A DNA stretch of 20,157 nucleotides from JBBEDC01 sp040881505 (lineage in GTDB: Bacteria; Patescibacteriota; Andersenbacteria; UBA10190): NCBI GenBank assembly GCA_040881505.1, contig JBBEDC010000037.1, positions 1 through 20,157 on the forward strand, written 5' to 3'. This document shows, one piece after another, positions 8,301 to 14,841 of the stretch. The notes under the pieces were generated by a model. That model saw only the letters and a list, made by a program, of their open reading frames with translations. It searched no databases and had not been told where the DNA came from. The position numbers and the translations under genes are program-made. Numbering within the stretch: position 1 is the first letter of the stretch; every line of letters starts with the position of its first letter.

Positions 8301-8702
8301 TCCTTTGAGCGTTACCAGCAGGTCAGGCAGCGAATCGTCATTCAACTGCACCACCTGAAGCCGTACCGCCGACTTATCATCAATAATCTTCTGTTCAAAA
8401 TTTCCTTCCTCCGATCGACTGAATACCTTAACCCCATCGATCCCCGTCGTTATTATCTCCTTGTCCCCATCCTGATCAAGGTCAGAGATTGCATAATCTA
8501 ATACGCCAACTGATCCTGTTTCGGTGCCAACAACGTGGGGCGTAAACTCTAACGCGCCAACCGTTTGAGGATGCGTAATGTATCGGTATCCACCTAGTAT
8601 GATTGAAATAACCAAGCCCGTGACCGCAAGAAATCGGACTGCGGGAAGAATGGCCTCAAACAGCGAAAAGCGACGACGAATTCGAAGACGTGCGCCCGGC
8701 AT
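5304..8702 (-). CDS. Large membrane-anchored surface protein: FG-GAP propeller, FN3, PKD and two carboxypeptidase-regulatory domains
   Basis: 1132 residues. A basic N-terminus and membrane segment (about 20-42) act as signal anchor. Seven FG-GAP/VCBS repeats (about 60-385) form a likely seven-bladed beta-propeller; several carry calcium-type loops such as DLDQDGDKE (74-82), DIDGDGAAD (166-174) and DLDEDGDED (311-319). An Ig-like stretch and a fibronectin-III-like domain (525-627) follow, then a Pro/Thr linker (630-698), a PKD domain (699-785) and a membrane helix (815-838) with an Arg-rich tail. A carboxypeptidase-regulatory-like domain (862-960), two close membrane helices (985-1028) and a second such domain (1030-1120) complete it. 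By the positive-inside rule both C-terminal domains would face the cytoplasm. No catalytic motif seen; adhesion, surface display or envelope architecture are possible roles. The start ATG 8702 follows a TG-extended -10. Confidence 0.85.
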   Translation of the reverse strand: MPGARLRIRRRFSLFEAILPAVRFLAVTGLVISIILGGYRYITHPQTVGALEFTPHVVGTETGSVGVLDYAISDLDQDGDKEIITTGIDGVKVFSRSEEGNFEQKIIDDKSAVRLQVVQLNDDSLPDLLVTLKGGNSVRWYRNDGDLEFSGFAIGSGADAYVYADDIDGDGAADVITSTKENEDYVLRRWMNDGSGIFSSTVMDAVGEVRAIHIADIDGNGFRDIITGGDKGLQAWDTENGSVWSREDLDDGHTNFTWIAVKDINGDDRADIIAANHVDDELIYYQNTQHSQYSRSVIATSVDATTVRIVDLDEDGDEDLVVVGQDNNSVYWFDNNGSQEFTKRTLATDLQTVMSVAVGDIDGDNDLDFVTGDHHRGTVRWYERIRAKPTATNPTTIQQATDGSGRVTFETTISDADRDPTSARIQYSLDGDHWYKPWLTQVTTDNGSVDLKNSNSYQAGTTNPIDTNDHASVKLTFTWDTKSSENTGGPIAGDIETVQLRVIPRDGNGNGAVAVSSKFRVDNSIPTGTGGLRIASISESQVSLEWDKPSDSSSYSYEIYYGTDHAAVLEQRSAVWNSSSDEILGDIETTSVVIDDIEPNKTYTFKLFIIDQYGNSVGIPSVTGVSTTPVEPSPTPTPIPLPPGTTPTPPPPGTTPTPTPVSSPGVTPTPGVTVTPEPTPTPDIFVTPPPTTSQNTPPVADAGVDQVVNPSALVVLVGSASYDPDDDILSYSWRQLSGPQVDLLSERTANASFSAGGENETYIFVLTVRDTNGASATDQVTIATKALPQATVVPVDVSDLPEDVTESESIFLVSLLRPFDIVFFVLSLLATLISLGERIARAWRDRQGSGLDVQGSASAKARTGKVVHFKTGEPIAAVQVMVYGADGKLRATERTNLKGEFSSMFPAGEYMIAVKAPGFAFSPAASRTIRPEAGILYSGGKLNVPEGGKPLEIIIPMKPTGHQVKSLTTRMLHLWQTTQRIGRILSWPIFIIGALINTVLIFLAPSPFYLFIEVLYVALVIIKVALEIRVRPAYGLVRDAITHVPLDLAVVRLFEHGTNRVIMTRVTDGQGKFFALPPSGTYTVTVTKPGYAVFSKENVLISSAQDSVLQITADLMPVVPKSGLQQARAAVL
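6609..6815 (-). repeat. Low-complexity Pro/Thr linker coding region
   Basis: Encodes residues 630-698 of the surface protein, almost only Pro, Thr, Gly, Ser and Val in PTPTP-type runs. The DNA is strongly strand-skewed, G-rich on plus, with short imperfect repeats of GGGGTNGG type. Such linkers usually act as an extended spacer between folded extracellular domains. Confidence 0.85.
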
Positions 8703-8711
8703 ATATAGGAT

Positions 8712-8720
8712 ATAGTACCA
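8712..8720 (-). promoter_or_regulatory. TG-extended -10 box of the surface-protein gene
   Basis: TGG-TACTAT on the minus strand, 9 bases before ATG 8702. The expected start of transcription is within about 3 bases of the ATG, with no room for a Shine-Dalgarno. It lies in the 43-base spacer after leuS, so the gene can be transcribed independently of leuS. Confidence 0.5.
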
Positions 8721-8745
8721 CGTCTTATGTTTGGCTTCCCTACGC

Positions 8746-11157
8746 CTACTTCACCACAAAATTCAACAAGCGATCAGGAACGTATATAACTTTAACAACC
8801 GTTTTTCCTTCAAGGTGCTTTTGTACATTAGTCAATGCTCGGGCTCGCTTTTCAACTTCTTCCTGTGAAATACCGGGATCAAACTGAAGCTGACCGCGTA
8901 CCTTGCCGTTAACCTGGATAGGAACGGTTACCTGGGCTTTCGCCAACAGCTTTTGGTTAAAGCTCGGCCAACGCTCGTACACTAGTGACTGAGTGTGTCC
9001 CAATTGCTCCCATAGCTCTTCGGCAATGTGTGGAGCATATGGTGCCAGCATCAGAACAATGCTTTCAAGCGTCTTCTTGGAAAGCATTGGTTTGCTCTCA
9101 ACAACATTCAAAAGCTCCATCAATCCCGAGATGGCAGTATTAAACTTAAAGTTCTCCGTACTTTCCGATACGTGTCGGATTGTCTGGTGTAACATCAGCT
9201 CCACCTCGACATCTTCTTGATCTGAAGCTTGTGCGGCGCGGGTTGCTACAAGGTCCCACATTCGATCCAAGAAACGCCTTGATCCTTTGATGCTGCTCGT
9301 GTTCCAAGCTACCGAAGCTTCGAACGGACCCATAAACATCTCGTACACCCGCAGCGCATCTGCTCCCACTTGCACTACCACGTCATCAGGGTTAATAACA
9401 TTTCCGCGTGATTTGCTCATCTTCTGCCCGTCTTCGCCGATAACGAGACCAACAGCGCGAAAGCGCTTAAACGGCTCATCCTGCGGAACAAGCCCGGCGG
9501 CATGTAACGCCTTCTGCCAAAACCGGGCATACAACAGATGCAGCACCGCGTGCTCTGATCCGCCGACATACACATCAACCGGCAGCCATTTTTGCATCGC
9601 CGCAGGATCAGTAAATGCTTGGGTATAGTGGGGACTGACATACCGTAGCCAGTACCAGCTAGAGCCTGCCCATTGAGGCATCGTATTCGTCTCCCGCTTT
9701 GCCATGCGCGGACAGGTAGGGCATTTCACGTTTACCCACTCCTCGACGGTGGCTAAGGGAGATTCCCCAGTTCCAGTCGGCTCATACTTATCCATCTCCG
9801 GTAATCGCACCGGCAGATCTTTTTCCGGCACCGGCACCACGCCGCATTTTTCGCAGTGAATGATTGGGATCGGTTCTCCCCAATAGCGCTGTCGAGAAAA
9901 TACCCAATCCCGTAACTTATACTGAACTGCTTTCTTCGCCTTTCCCTGCAGCTGCAGTTTTTGAAGGATCATCCTTTGAGCCTCTGTAACTGAAAGGCCA
10001 TCAAACCCTTCGGAATTTATAATCACACCATCGCCTATGTATGGCAGCGTTGCTTCCCCTTGAGCTTTTGCCGGAACAATGACTTGTTGTATCGGTAAGT
10101 TGTATTTTTTAGCAAACGCAAAGTCGCGCTCATCATGAGCCGGAACTGCCATAATCGCTCCTGATCCGTATGACATTAGTACATAGTCAGCTACCCAGAT
10201 AGGAATCTTCGCGTTGGTGACAGGATGAATAGCGTAGGAACCCGTGAATACTCCTGACTTTTCTTTTTCCCCTTTAGGATCAAGCCGGATCGGCTTTTGC
10301 GCCTCGGCAACATACGCGGCTACCGCCGCCTGCTGCTGTGGCACTGTTAGCTCTGCTACTAACGGATGATTTGGGGATACCACAACGTATGTAGCCCCAA
10401 ATAGCGTATCGGGTCGGGTCGTAAACACGGATAGCTCATTTGAGGTGCCGTCAATTCCGAAAGATATTTCAGCCCCTTCGCTTCGCCCAATCCAATTGTG
10501 CTGCAAATCCAATACAAACTTCGGCCAGTCGAGCCCGCCCAACCCTTCCAGCAACTGATCAGCATACTTGGTAATCTTTAGCATCCACTGGCGCATCGGC
10601 TTTTCCTCAACTTGAGTTCCGCACCTATCGCACTTACCGTCAATCACTTCTTCGTTTGCCAGGCCTGTCTTGCAGCTTGGGCACCAGTTAATGGGAATGT
10701 GCGCTTGATAGGCCAGCCCCATCTGAAACATGCGCAGGAAGATCCACTGAGTCCATTTGTAGTACTCGGGATCTGTTGTGTTTACTTCACGATTCCAATC
10801 GTAGGAAAAACCCATCTGCTGCATCTGCTGACGAAAGCGCGTCACGTTTTGAGCAGTGAGCACTGAGGGCTGAATTCCTTTTTTAATAGCGGTGTTTTCA
10901 GTTGGCAGGCCAAATGCATCCCAGCCCGTAGGATGCAATACGTTAAATCCTTTCATGCGCAAATATCGGGAGACGACATCCGAGGCGGTATATATCTTCA
11001 CGTGACCCACATGCAACCCGTCACCAGACGGGTACGGGAACATGTCTAGAATATACATTTTCTTCTTCGGAGCTTGGTCGCTAGCGGCAAATATATTCTC
11101 ATCCAGCCACCGCTTCTGCCACTTGGACTCTATTGCTTTGGGATCATATGAGGGCAT
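8746..11157 (-). CDS. leuS: Leucyl-tRNA synthetase
   Basis: Class I synthetase charging tRNA-Leu; 803 residues, somewhat shorter than the E. coli enzyme (860). HVGH (49-52) is the HIGH motif and KMSKS is at 579-583. The CP1 editing domain is present, with the threonine-rich TTRPDTLFG (246-254) and AVPAHDERDF (338-347) carrying the conserved editing Asp, so mischarged tRNA should be cleared. Two zinc-type clusters are visible: CPSC...CDRC (159-179) and CEKC...CPTC (435-482). An in-frame start at 11208 would add 17 residues, but MPSYDPKAIESKWQ is the normal family start, and TATACT lies exactly 6 bases before it, predicting a leaderless mRNA. Confidence 0.97.
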   Translation of the reverse strand: MPSYDPKAIESKWQKRWLDENIFAASDQAPKKKMYILDMFPYPSGDGLHVGHVKIYTASDVVSRYLRMKGFNVLHPTGWDAFGLPTENTAIKKGIQPSVLTAQNVTRFRQQMQQMGFSYDWNREVNTTDPEYYKWTQWIFLRMFQMGLAYQAHIPINWCPSCKTGLANEEVIDGKCDRCGTQVEEKPMRQWMLKITKYADQLLEGLGGLDWPKFVLDLQHNWIGRSEGAEISFGIDGTSNELSVFTTRPDTLFGATYVVVSPNHPLVAELTVPQQQAAVAAYVAEAQKPIRLDPKGEKEKSGVFTGSYAIHPVTNAKIPIWVADYVLMSYGSGAIMAVPAHDERDFAFAKKYNLPIQQVIVPAKAQGEATLPYIGDGVIINSEGFDGLSVTEAQRMILQKLQLQGKAKKAVQYKLRDWVFSRQRYWGEPIPIIHCEKCGVVPVPEKDLPVRLPEMDKYEPTGTGESPLATVEEWVNVKCPTCPRMAKRETNTMPQWAGSSWYWLRYVSPHYTQAFTDPAAMQKWLPVDVYVGGSEHAVLHLLYARFWQKALHAAGLVPQDEPFKRFRAVGLVIGEDGQKMSKSRGNVINPDDVVVQVGADALRVYEMFMGPFEASVAWNTSSIKGSRRFLDRMWDLVATRAAQASDQEDVEVELMLHQTIRHVSESTENFKFNTAISGLMELLNVVESKPMLSKKTLESIVLMLAPYAPHIAEELWEQLGHTQSLVYERWPSFNQKLLAKAQVTVPIQVNGKVRGQLQFDPGISQEEVEKRARALTNVQKHLEGKTVVKVIYVPDRLLNFVVK

Positions 11158-11163
11158 AGGAAC

Positions 11164-11169
11164 AGTATA
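11164..11169 (-). promoter_or_regulatory. -10 box (TATACT) of leuS
   Basis: TATACT on minus with exactly 6 bases to ATG 11157. No good -35. The terminator of the upstream receiver-like gene lies just before it (11196-11223), so leuS needs its own promoter. Confidence 0.55.
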
Positions 11170-11195
11170 CCGTACTCGATAGCTAGGTTGCATGT

Positions 11196-11223
11196 AAAGA
11201 AAAACCACAGACCCTAGCTGTGG
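11196..11223 (-). terminator. Intrinsic terminator with stop codon in the hairpin loop
   Basis: On minus, CCACAG (11223-11218) pairs with CTGTGG (11210-11205) around a 7-base loop, followed by TTTTTCTTT. The TAG stop of the receiver-like gene (11216-11214) lies inside the loop, so the last codons form one arm of the hairpin. Confidence 0.85.
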
Positions 11224-11612
11224 CTGCTGCTGTAAGACTGTGTGTACGCAAGGATTTCCTGCGCCAGCCCTTCATCGGGATCCTCTGGCACAAACAGGCC
11301 CTGCCGACGCTGACGTCTGGGAGAATCTTGATGAGAGGAGGCTCCTACCAAGATGAACCTATGCTTCTTTGCCTCTCTGTCTTCCACAGCACGCCTCACG
11401 AGATCGTCGGTCTTGTCCGAACCGAGCTGCCAATCGAACAAGATCACAACAGGCTCTGTCCAGCTCCTTTCAAGCAAAGATTCGTAAAACCTCGTTGCCG
11501 ACTCCAAGTCGCGCAGAATAAACACCGTACACCCCTGGGACTCGAACTGTTCCCTACGATGTTCAGCAAAATCTTCGATGTCCTCGATGATCACCACGAG
11601 CGGCGTACACAT
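11214..11612 (-). CDS. Stand-alone receiver-like (CheY-fold) protein
   Basis: 132 residues, a single domain with alternating strands and helices like a response-regulator receiver. VVIIED (6-11) supplies the first-strand acidic pair, ILFDWQLG places an Asp at the phospho-acceptor position (Asp60), and ILVGASS (87-93) ends in Ser where receivers have Thr/Ser. The conserved Lys-Pro after strand 5 is replaced (GLFVPEDPDE), so it may be a degenerate or atypical receiver. There is no output domain and no histidine kinase in the window. The gene is monocistronic: a TTGACA promoter at the end of rarA, a leader of about 46 bases, a strong Shine-Dalgarno AAGGAG (11626-11621) 8 bases before the ATG, and its own terminator. 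Phosphotransfer or scaffold function is not established. Confidence 0.7.
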   Translation of the reverse strand: MCTPLVVIIEDIEDFAEHRREQFESQGCTVFILRDLESATRFYESLLERSWTEPVVILFDWQLGSDKTDDLVRRAVEDREAKKHRFILVGASSHQDSPRRQRRQGLFVPEDPDEGLAQEILAYTQSYSSSHS

Positions 11613-11664
11613 CTCAACGACTCCTTCCGTACCTTTCGAGGAAAAGAACCCACTCGATACCTTC

Positions 11665-11692
11665 GGTATACTCCTCTTATATATCGTGTCAA
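11665..11692 (-). promoter_or_regulatory. Promoter of the receiver-like gene
   Basis: TTGACA (11692-11687) and TATACC (11670-11665) on minus, separated by 16 bases. The -35 overlaps the rarA stop codon. The -10 matches the consensus in only four positions; the spacer contains TATAAGAG, also found at the second receiver-like gene. Confidence 0.5.
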
Positions 11693-12972
11693 CCTCGCAA
11701 TACTTTTTTCGCCTGATCGATTCGCCGCTTCACCTCTTTTTCAAACCCCTCTGTGCCTGGATCATAATACGTATTGTTCTGAACCACCGATGGTCGATAC
11801 TGCTGTTTCACCAGCGCTCCAGGAAAATTATGCGGATATTTATACCCCACGCCTTTGCCATGCTGTTTCATTCCAGCAATTGGAGCGTTAGTAATATGAC
11901 CTGGCGGTACGGCATTACCGTGTCTTTTGATATCTTCCCTTACCGCCTCCATTGCGCGTTTGACTGCGTTGCTCTTTGGCGCCGCTGACAGGTATATCGC
12001 TGCATGCGCCAAACTGTACTCCGCCTCCGGTAACCCCACCCACTCCAGCGCTCTGGCCGCAGCATCAACCAACATCAGTGCATGCGGATCGGCGTTGCCG
12101 ATATCTTCAGAGGCAAATATGTACATGCGACGGATGATAAACTTGGGATCCTCCCCGGCAGCTATCATGCGGAATAGGTAAAAGAGGGCAGCGTCAGCAT
12201 CGCTTCCTCGCATACTTTTTATAAACGCGGAAATCGTATCGTAGTGGGCGTCTCCCGCCTTGTCATACTGCACCACCCGCTGCTGGGCGGCAGCTTCTAT
12301 GTCGGTATCCGTAATTGCTTTTACGTTTGATACTAGTGTTGCGCGCTCAAGGATATTTAAAGCCCGCCGAGCATCACCACCGGCAATCTGCAGCAGAGCT
12401 GCCTCTCCCTTTTTCGACAGCGTCTTCGCCTTCGGCACTCCCCGCTCTCGATCCTTTAAAGCAGCTCGCACAATTTGTTTAACATGACTTTCCTGTAATC
12501 CTTCAAGCTTTACCACCTCTGCTCTAGATACCAGAGCAGCAATAACCTCAAAGTATGGATTTTCAGTTGTCGCACCGATCATGGTAACCAGTCCCTCTTC
12601 GACTGCCGGCAACAATACATCCTGCTGCGCTTTGTTAAACCGGTGAATTTCATCAACGATCAAGACTGTTGGTTTGTTAAGCTTGCGCCACTCTTTAGCC
12701 CGCTCAAGTACCGCCCGCAAATCTTTGACTCCAGCGGTCACCGCACTCACCCGTTCGATAGCTGCGTCCATGTGGCGAGCGATAATCTCCGCCAGCGTTG
12801 TTTTCCCGATGCCGGGAGGACCCCATAAAATGAGTGAGCCGCTCGTTCCTTGCTCAATTGCTTTGCGCAGGGGAGTTCCTTTACCTAATACGTTTTCATG
12901 TCCAACAAAATCGTTGAGGGTTTTCGGCCGCATTCGAGCAGCCAGGGGAACATGAGAGCTTGTTCGCTTCAT
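11689..12972 (-). CDS. rarA: Replication-associated recombination protein A (AAA+ ATPase)
   Basis: RarA/MgsA (WRNIP1 family) acts at stalled replication forks with SSB. 427 residues, full length. The AAA+ core has Walker A GPPGIGKTT (51-59), Walker B LIVDEIHRF (104-112) and sensor 1 in GATTENPYFE, all diagnostic of the family. The second half contains the helical tetramerisation region with VPPGHITNAP and YKYPHNFPG, typical of the MgsA C-terminal domain. The start ATG 12972 follows a TG-extended -10 at 6-base spacing. Its TGA stop overlaps the -35 of the next gene downstream on the same strand. Confidence 0.96.
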   Translation of the reverse strand: MKRTSSHVPLAARMRPKTLNDFVGHENVLGKGTPLRKAIEQGTSGSLILWGPPGIGKTTLAEIIARHMDAAIERVSAVTAGVKDLRAVLERAKEWRKLNKPTVLIVDEIHRFNKAQQDVLLPAVEEGLVTMIGATTENPYFEVIAALVSRAEVVKLEGLQESHVKQIVRAALKDRERGVPKAKTLSKKGEAALLQIAGGDARRALNILERATLVSNVKAITDTDIEAAAQQRVVQYDKAGDAHYDTISAFIKSMRGSDADAALFYLFRMIAAGEDPKFIIRRMYIFASEDIGNADPHALMLVDAAARALEWVGLPEAEYSLAHAAIYLSAAPKSNAVKRAMEAVREDIKRHGNAVPPGHITNAPIAGMKQHGKGVGYKYPHNFPGALVKQQYRPSVVQNNTYYDPGTEGFEKEVKRRIDQAKKVLRG

Positions 12973-12978
12973 GTTTGT

Positions 12979-12987
12979 AATATACCA
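12979..12987 (-). promoter_or_regulatory. TG-extended -10 box of rarA
   Basis: TGG-TATATT on minus, exactly 6 bases before ATG 12972, predicting transcription starting at the start codon. Lies in the 32-base spacer after tatD. Confidence 0.58.
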
Positions 12988-13004
12988 ACCCAGCGACTAT
13001 TCAG

Positions 13005-13781
13005 CTATACCGCAATACTAAAGAGTCTCCGCGTATTTTCTTCTGTTACTCGATCAATTTCTTCTACCGTCACGCCTCGCAGCTCCGCCAGCTTTTCAGC
13101 AACGTAGCGCACATACGCTGGCTCATTGCGCTGACCGCGATAGGGTTCTGGGGTTAAAAAAGGCGCATCCGTTTCTATCAACACCCGATCAAGCGGCGTC
13201 TCTTTCGCAGTTTCGGCTATCTCAGCCGCATTCTTGAATGTAATAACTCCTGAAAACGAAATATACATACCCATATCTAAGTATTGCTTCATCTGTTCTC
13301 GCGTGCCGCTGAATGTATGCAGTACTCCCCGCGGCCGAACACTATCCTCATACGATGCCAGTATTCTGATCATTTCCTCATGCGCATTCATGTCTTTTCC
13401 GTCCCGTACATGAAAAACAACCGGCTTGTCATACTTTTGCGCAAGCGTAATGAATTGCCGGAGAACATCCTCTTGCTCCTGCAGTGACCCGCCACGATAA
13501 AAGTCAAGACCAACTTCACCGACAGCTACAACCTGCGGTTGTTGCAGCAGTGTTTCAAGCTGCTGCCAACCAGACTCATTGAGTGAGCCAATATCGCTCG
13601 GGTGTACTCCAGCCGTCGCCCAGACATTGTATTTGTGAGCCAGCTCTACTGCCTGCCTGCTTTCTTCGACAGTTGTTCCAATTTCAATCCAGCCTAATAG
13701 CTGTTCTTTCGCTCGAGTAATAACGGCTTCACGATCGCTGCCGTACCCGTCGAATGCCATATGTGCGTGTGAGTCGATCAT
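13005..13781 (-). CDS. tatD: TatD family metal-dependent DNase
   Basis: 258 residues, TIM-barrel amidohydrolase-fold hydrolase implicated in 3'-5' exonuclease processing and DNA repair. Metal ligands are all visible: H5-x-H7 in DSHAHMAF, Glu89 in GEVGLDF, His124 in FHVRD, His155 in HTFSGT and Asp204 in ETDAPFLTP. Length matches the family. The spacing to rarA is 32 bases and both are transcribed on minus. A weak -10 (TATTAC, 13796-13791) precedes the ATG by 9 bases; a short GTAGGGAT just before the ATG could act as a poor Shine-Dalgarno. YcfH/YjjV-type paralogs cannot be separated from sequence alone. Confidence 0.94.
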   Translation of the reverse strand: MIDSHAHMAFDGYGSDREAVITRAKEQLLGWIEIGTTVEESRQAVELAHKYNVWATAGVHPSDIGSLNESGWQQLETLLQQPQVVAVGEVGLDFYRGGSLQEQEDVLRQFITLAQKYDKPVVFHVRDGKDMNAHEEMIRILASYEDSVRPRGVLHTFSGTREQMKQYLDMGMYISFSGVITFKNAAEIAETAKETPLDRVLIETDAPFLTPEPYRGQRNEPAYVRYVAEKLAELRGVTVEEIDRVTEENTRRLFSIAV

Positions 13782-13824
13782 ATCCCTACGGTAATAGAAA
13801 GATTAGCTGATAACAATCCGTTCA

Positions 13825-13853
13825 TTGACAGGTGTATTGTATAAGAGTATCGA
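13825..13853 (+). promoter_or_regulatory. Promoter of the second receiver-like gene
   Basis: A perfect TTGACA (13825-13830), then 17 bases to TATCGA (13848-13853). The -10 match is poor; TATAAG at 13840-13845 is an alternative but too close to the TTGACA. Leader length would be about 30-40 bases, ending with a strong Shine-Dalgarno. Confidence 0.45.
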
Positions 13854-13890
13854 AAGAACATTCCTTTTGTTCTTTGTTGGAGGAAGATTC

Positions 13891-14244
13891 ATGACGAAGC
13901 AAGAGGTGGTGGTTTCGCTGCGACGCGGTCACGAGCGATACATAGTAGAGGAGACGGTGGTGACGAGCCTGTTGAACAACGGGTATCCCTGCCGCATCGT
14001 CTACGCCGAGCAGGACTTCGTGTGCCCGAAGGATGCCTTAGCGGTCATCTGCATCGAGCCCACCCGGGAGATGGAGAAGTCGGTCGCAACGTTGCTCAGC
14101 GCGCGCCACGAACACCCGGACGTAAAATGCGTCCTCGTTCGCCATGGCGAGGCCAAGGAATTGAAGCCGTGCGGAATCCACGTGCTCAATCCTTGGGACG
14201 GCACATGGATCAAGAATCTGCTCGAGATTCTCAAACCCCCCTAA
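13891..14244 (+). CDS. Stand-alone degenerate receiver-like protein
   Basis: 117 residues with the alternating pattern of a CheY-like receiver: strand VVVSL, helix to residue 30, strand RIVYAE, strand LAVICIEP, a helix leading to HPDVKCVLV (75-83), which is very like receiver strand 4, then GIHVLNPWDG, which matches the strand-5 K-P-F/W-D segment with Asn for the invariant Lys, and a final amphipathic helix. The first-strand acidic pair and the phospho-acceptor Asp are not where expected, so it is probably a pseudo-receiver. ATG 13891 is fixed by GGAGG at 13879-13883, 7 bases upstream; an upstream in-frame start ignores this. The coding DNA is visibly more G/C-rich than its neighbours (38 of 60 at 14041-14100 against 30 of 60 at 14521-14580). 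It is convergent with ppa. Confidence 0.68.
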   Translation: MTKQEVVVSLRRGHERYIVEETVVTSLLNNGYPCRIVYAEQDFVCPKDALAVICIEPTREMEKSVATLLSARHEHPDVKCVLVRHGEAKELKPCGIHVLNPWDGTWIKNLLEILKPP

Positions 14245-14264
14245 ACCAACAGGGGGATTTTTTT
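14236..14264 (+). terminator. Intrinsic terminator with stop codon in the hairpin loop
   Basis: A run of six C (14236-14241) pairs with GGGGG (14252-14256), followed by A and seven T (14258-14264). The TAA stop of the receiver-like gene (14242-14244) is at the start of the loop. On minus no T run follows, so it acts in one direction. The T run overlaps the ppa stop codon on the other strand. Confidence 0.82.
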
Positions 14265-14784
14265 ATCGTTCCTTGTATCGCTGGATTGAGTCTTGAATAA
14301 TTTCTTTGGCTTTTTCGGCATCATCCCAGCCGCCAATTACAACATGCTTTCCCTCAAGCTGCTTGTATACCTGGAAGAAGTGGGCGATCTCCTGACGAAC
14401 TGCCGGCTTTACATCACGTACGCTTACCATGTCTTCCATGCGAATATCATCAATCGGCACACACAGAATCTTATCATCGCGTTCACCGTCGTCTTGCATG
14501 TGAAGCACTCCAATTGGCCGAGCCTTAATCAACGTTCCTGGATATGTCGGATACGTTACCAGCACCAGAGCATCAAGCGGATCACCGTCTTCTGCTAATG
14601 TTTGCGGCACAATACCGTAATCACCCGGATAATGAATCGGCGAAAACAACACTCGATCGAGCGTTAATATCCCTAATTTCTTATCAAATTCATACTTATT
14701 CTGCGACCCCTCAGGGATCTCTACAATAACGTTGATTTCATCCGGCACGGCCTCTCCAGCCGGAATATCATGCCAAAAATCCAT
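14263..14784 (-). CDS. ppa: Inorganic pyrophosphatase (family I)
   Basis: Hydrolyses pyrophosphate to phosphate in the cytoplasm, pulling forward synthetase and nucleotidyltransferase reactions. 173 residues, normal for the bacterial family I enzyme. The signature D-x-D-P-L-D (Asp66, Asp68, Asp71 in EDGDPLDALVL) and downstream acidic cluster QDDGERDDK (97-105) supply the magnesium ligands; HYPGDYG and IPEGSQNKYE are also characteristic. It has the best promoter in the window and, unlike most neighbours, a leader with Shine-Dalgarno AGGA (14795-14792) 7 bases before the ATG, consistent with strong constitutive expression. No terminator of its own was found. Confidence 0.97.
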   Translation of the reverse strand: MDFWHDIPAGEAVPDEINVIVEIPEGSQNKYEFDKKLGILTLDRVLFSPIHYPGDYGIVPQTLAEDGDPLDALVLVTYPTYPGTLIKARPIGVLHMQDDGERDDKILCVPIDDIRMEDMVSVRDVKPAVRQEIAHFFQVYKQLEGKHVVIGGWDDAEKAKEIIQDSIQRYKER

Positions 14785-14812
14785 AATACAGTCCTGTTAG
14801 AGTTATATATAC

Positions 14813-14840
14813 ATTATATCACGATTTACGATACTGTCAA
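14813..14840 (-). promoter_or_regulatory. Consensus promoter of ppa
   Basis: A perfect TTGACA (14840-14835), 16-base spacer, and a perfect TATAAT (14818-14813) preceded by TGA, so the -10 is also TG-extended. The leader to ATG 14784 is about 20 bases. It sits in the 57-base spacer directly after the perM stop. Confidence 0.88.
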
Positions 14841-14841
14841 A

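Noticed and set aside
11220..11891. 223-codon open frame on plus across the receiver-like gene and the end of rarA
   Set aside because: Antisense to two genes with recognisable folds, Shine-Dalgarno and terminator; the protein has no domain character and the frame crosses the intergenic promoter.
11214..14244. A defence island or phage-derived module spanning the receiver-like genes
   Set aside because: The genes between and around them (rarA, tatD, leuS, ppa) are core functions, with no integrase, nuclease-effector pair, repeats or attachment-like sequences.
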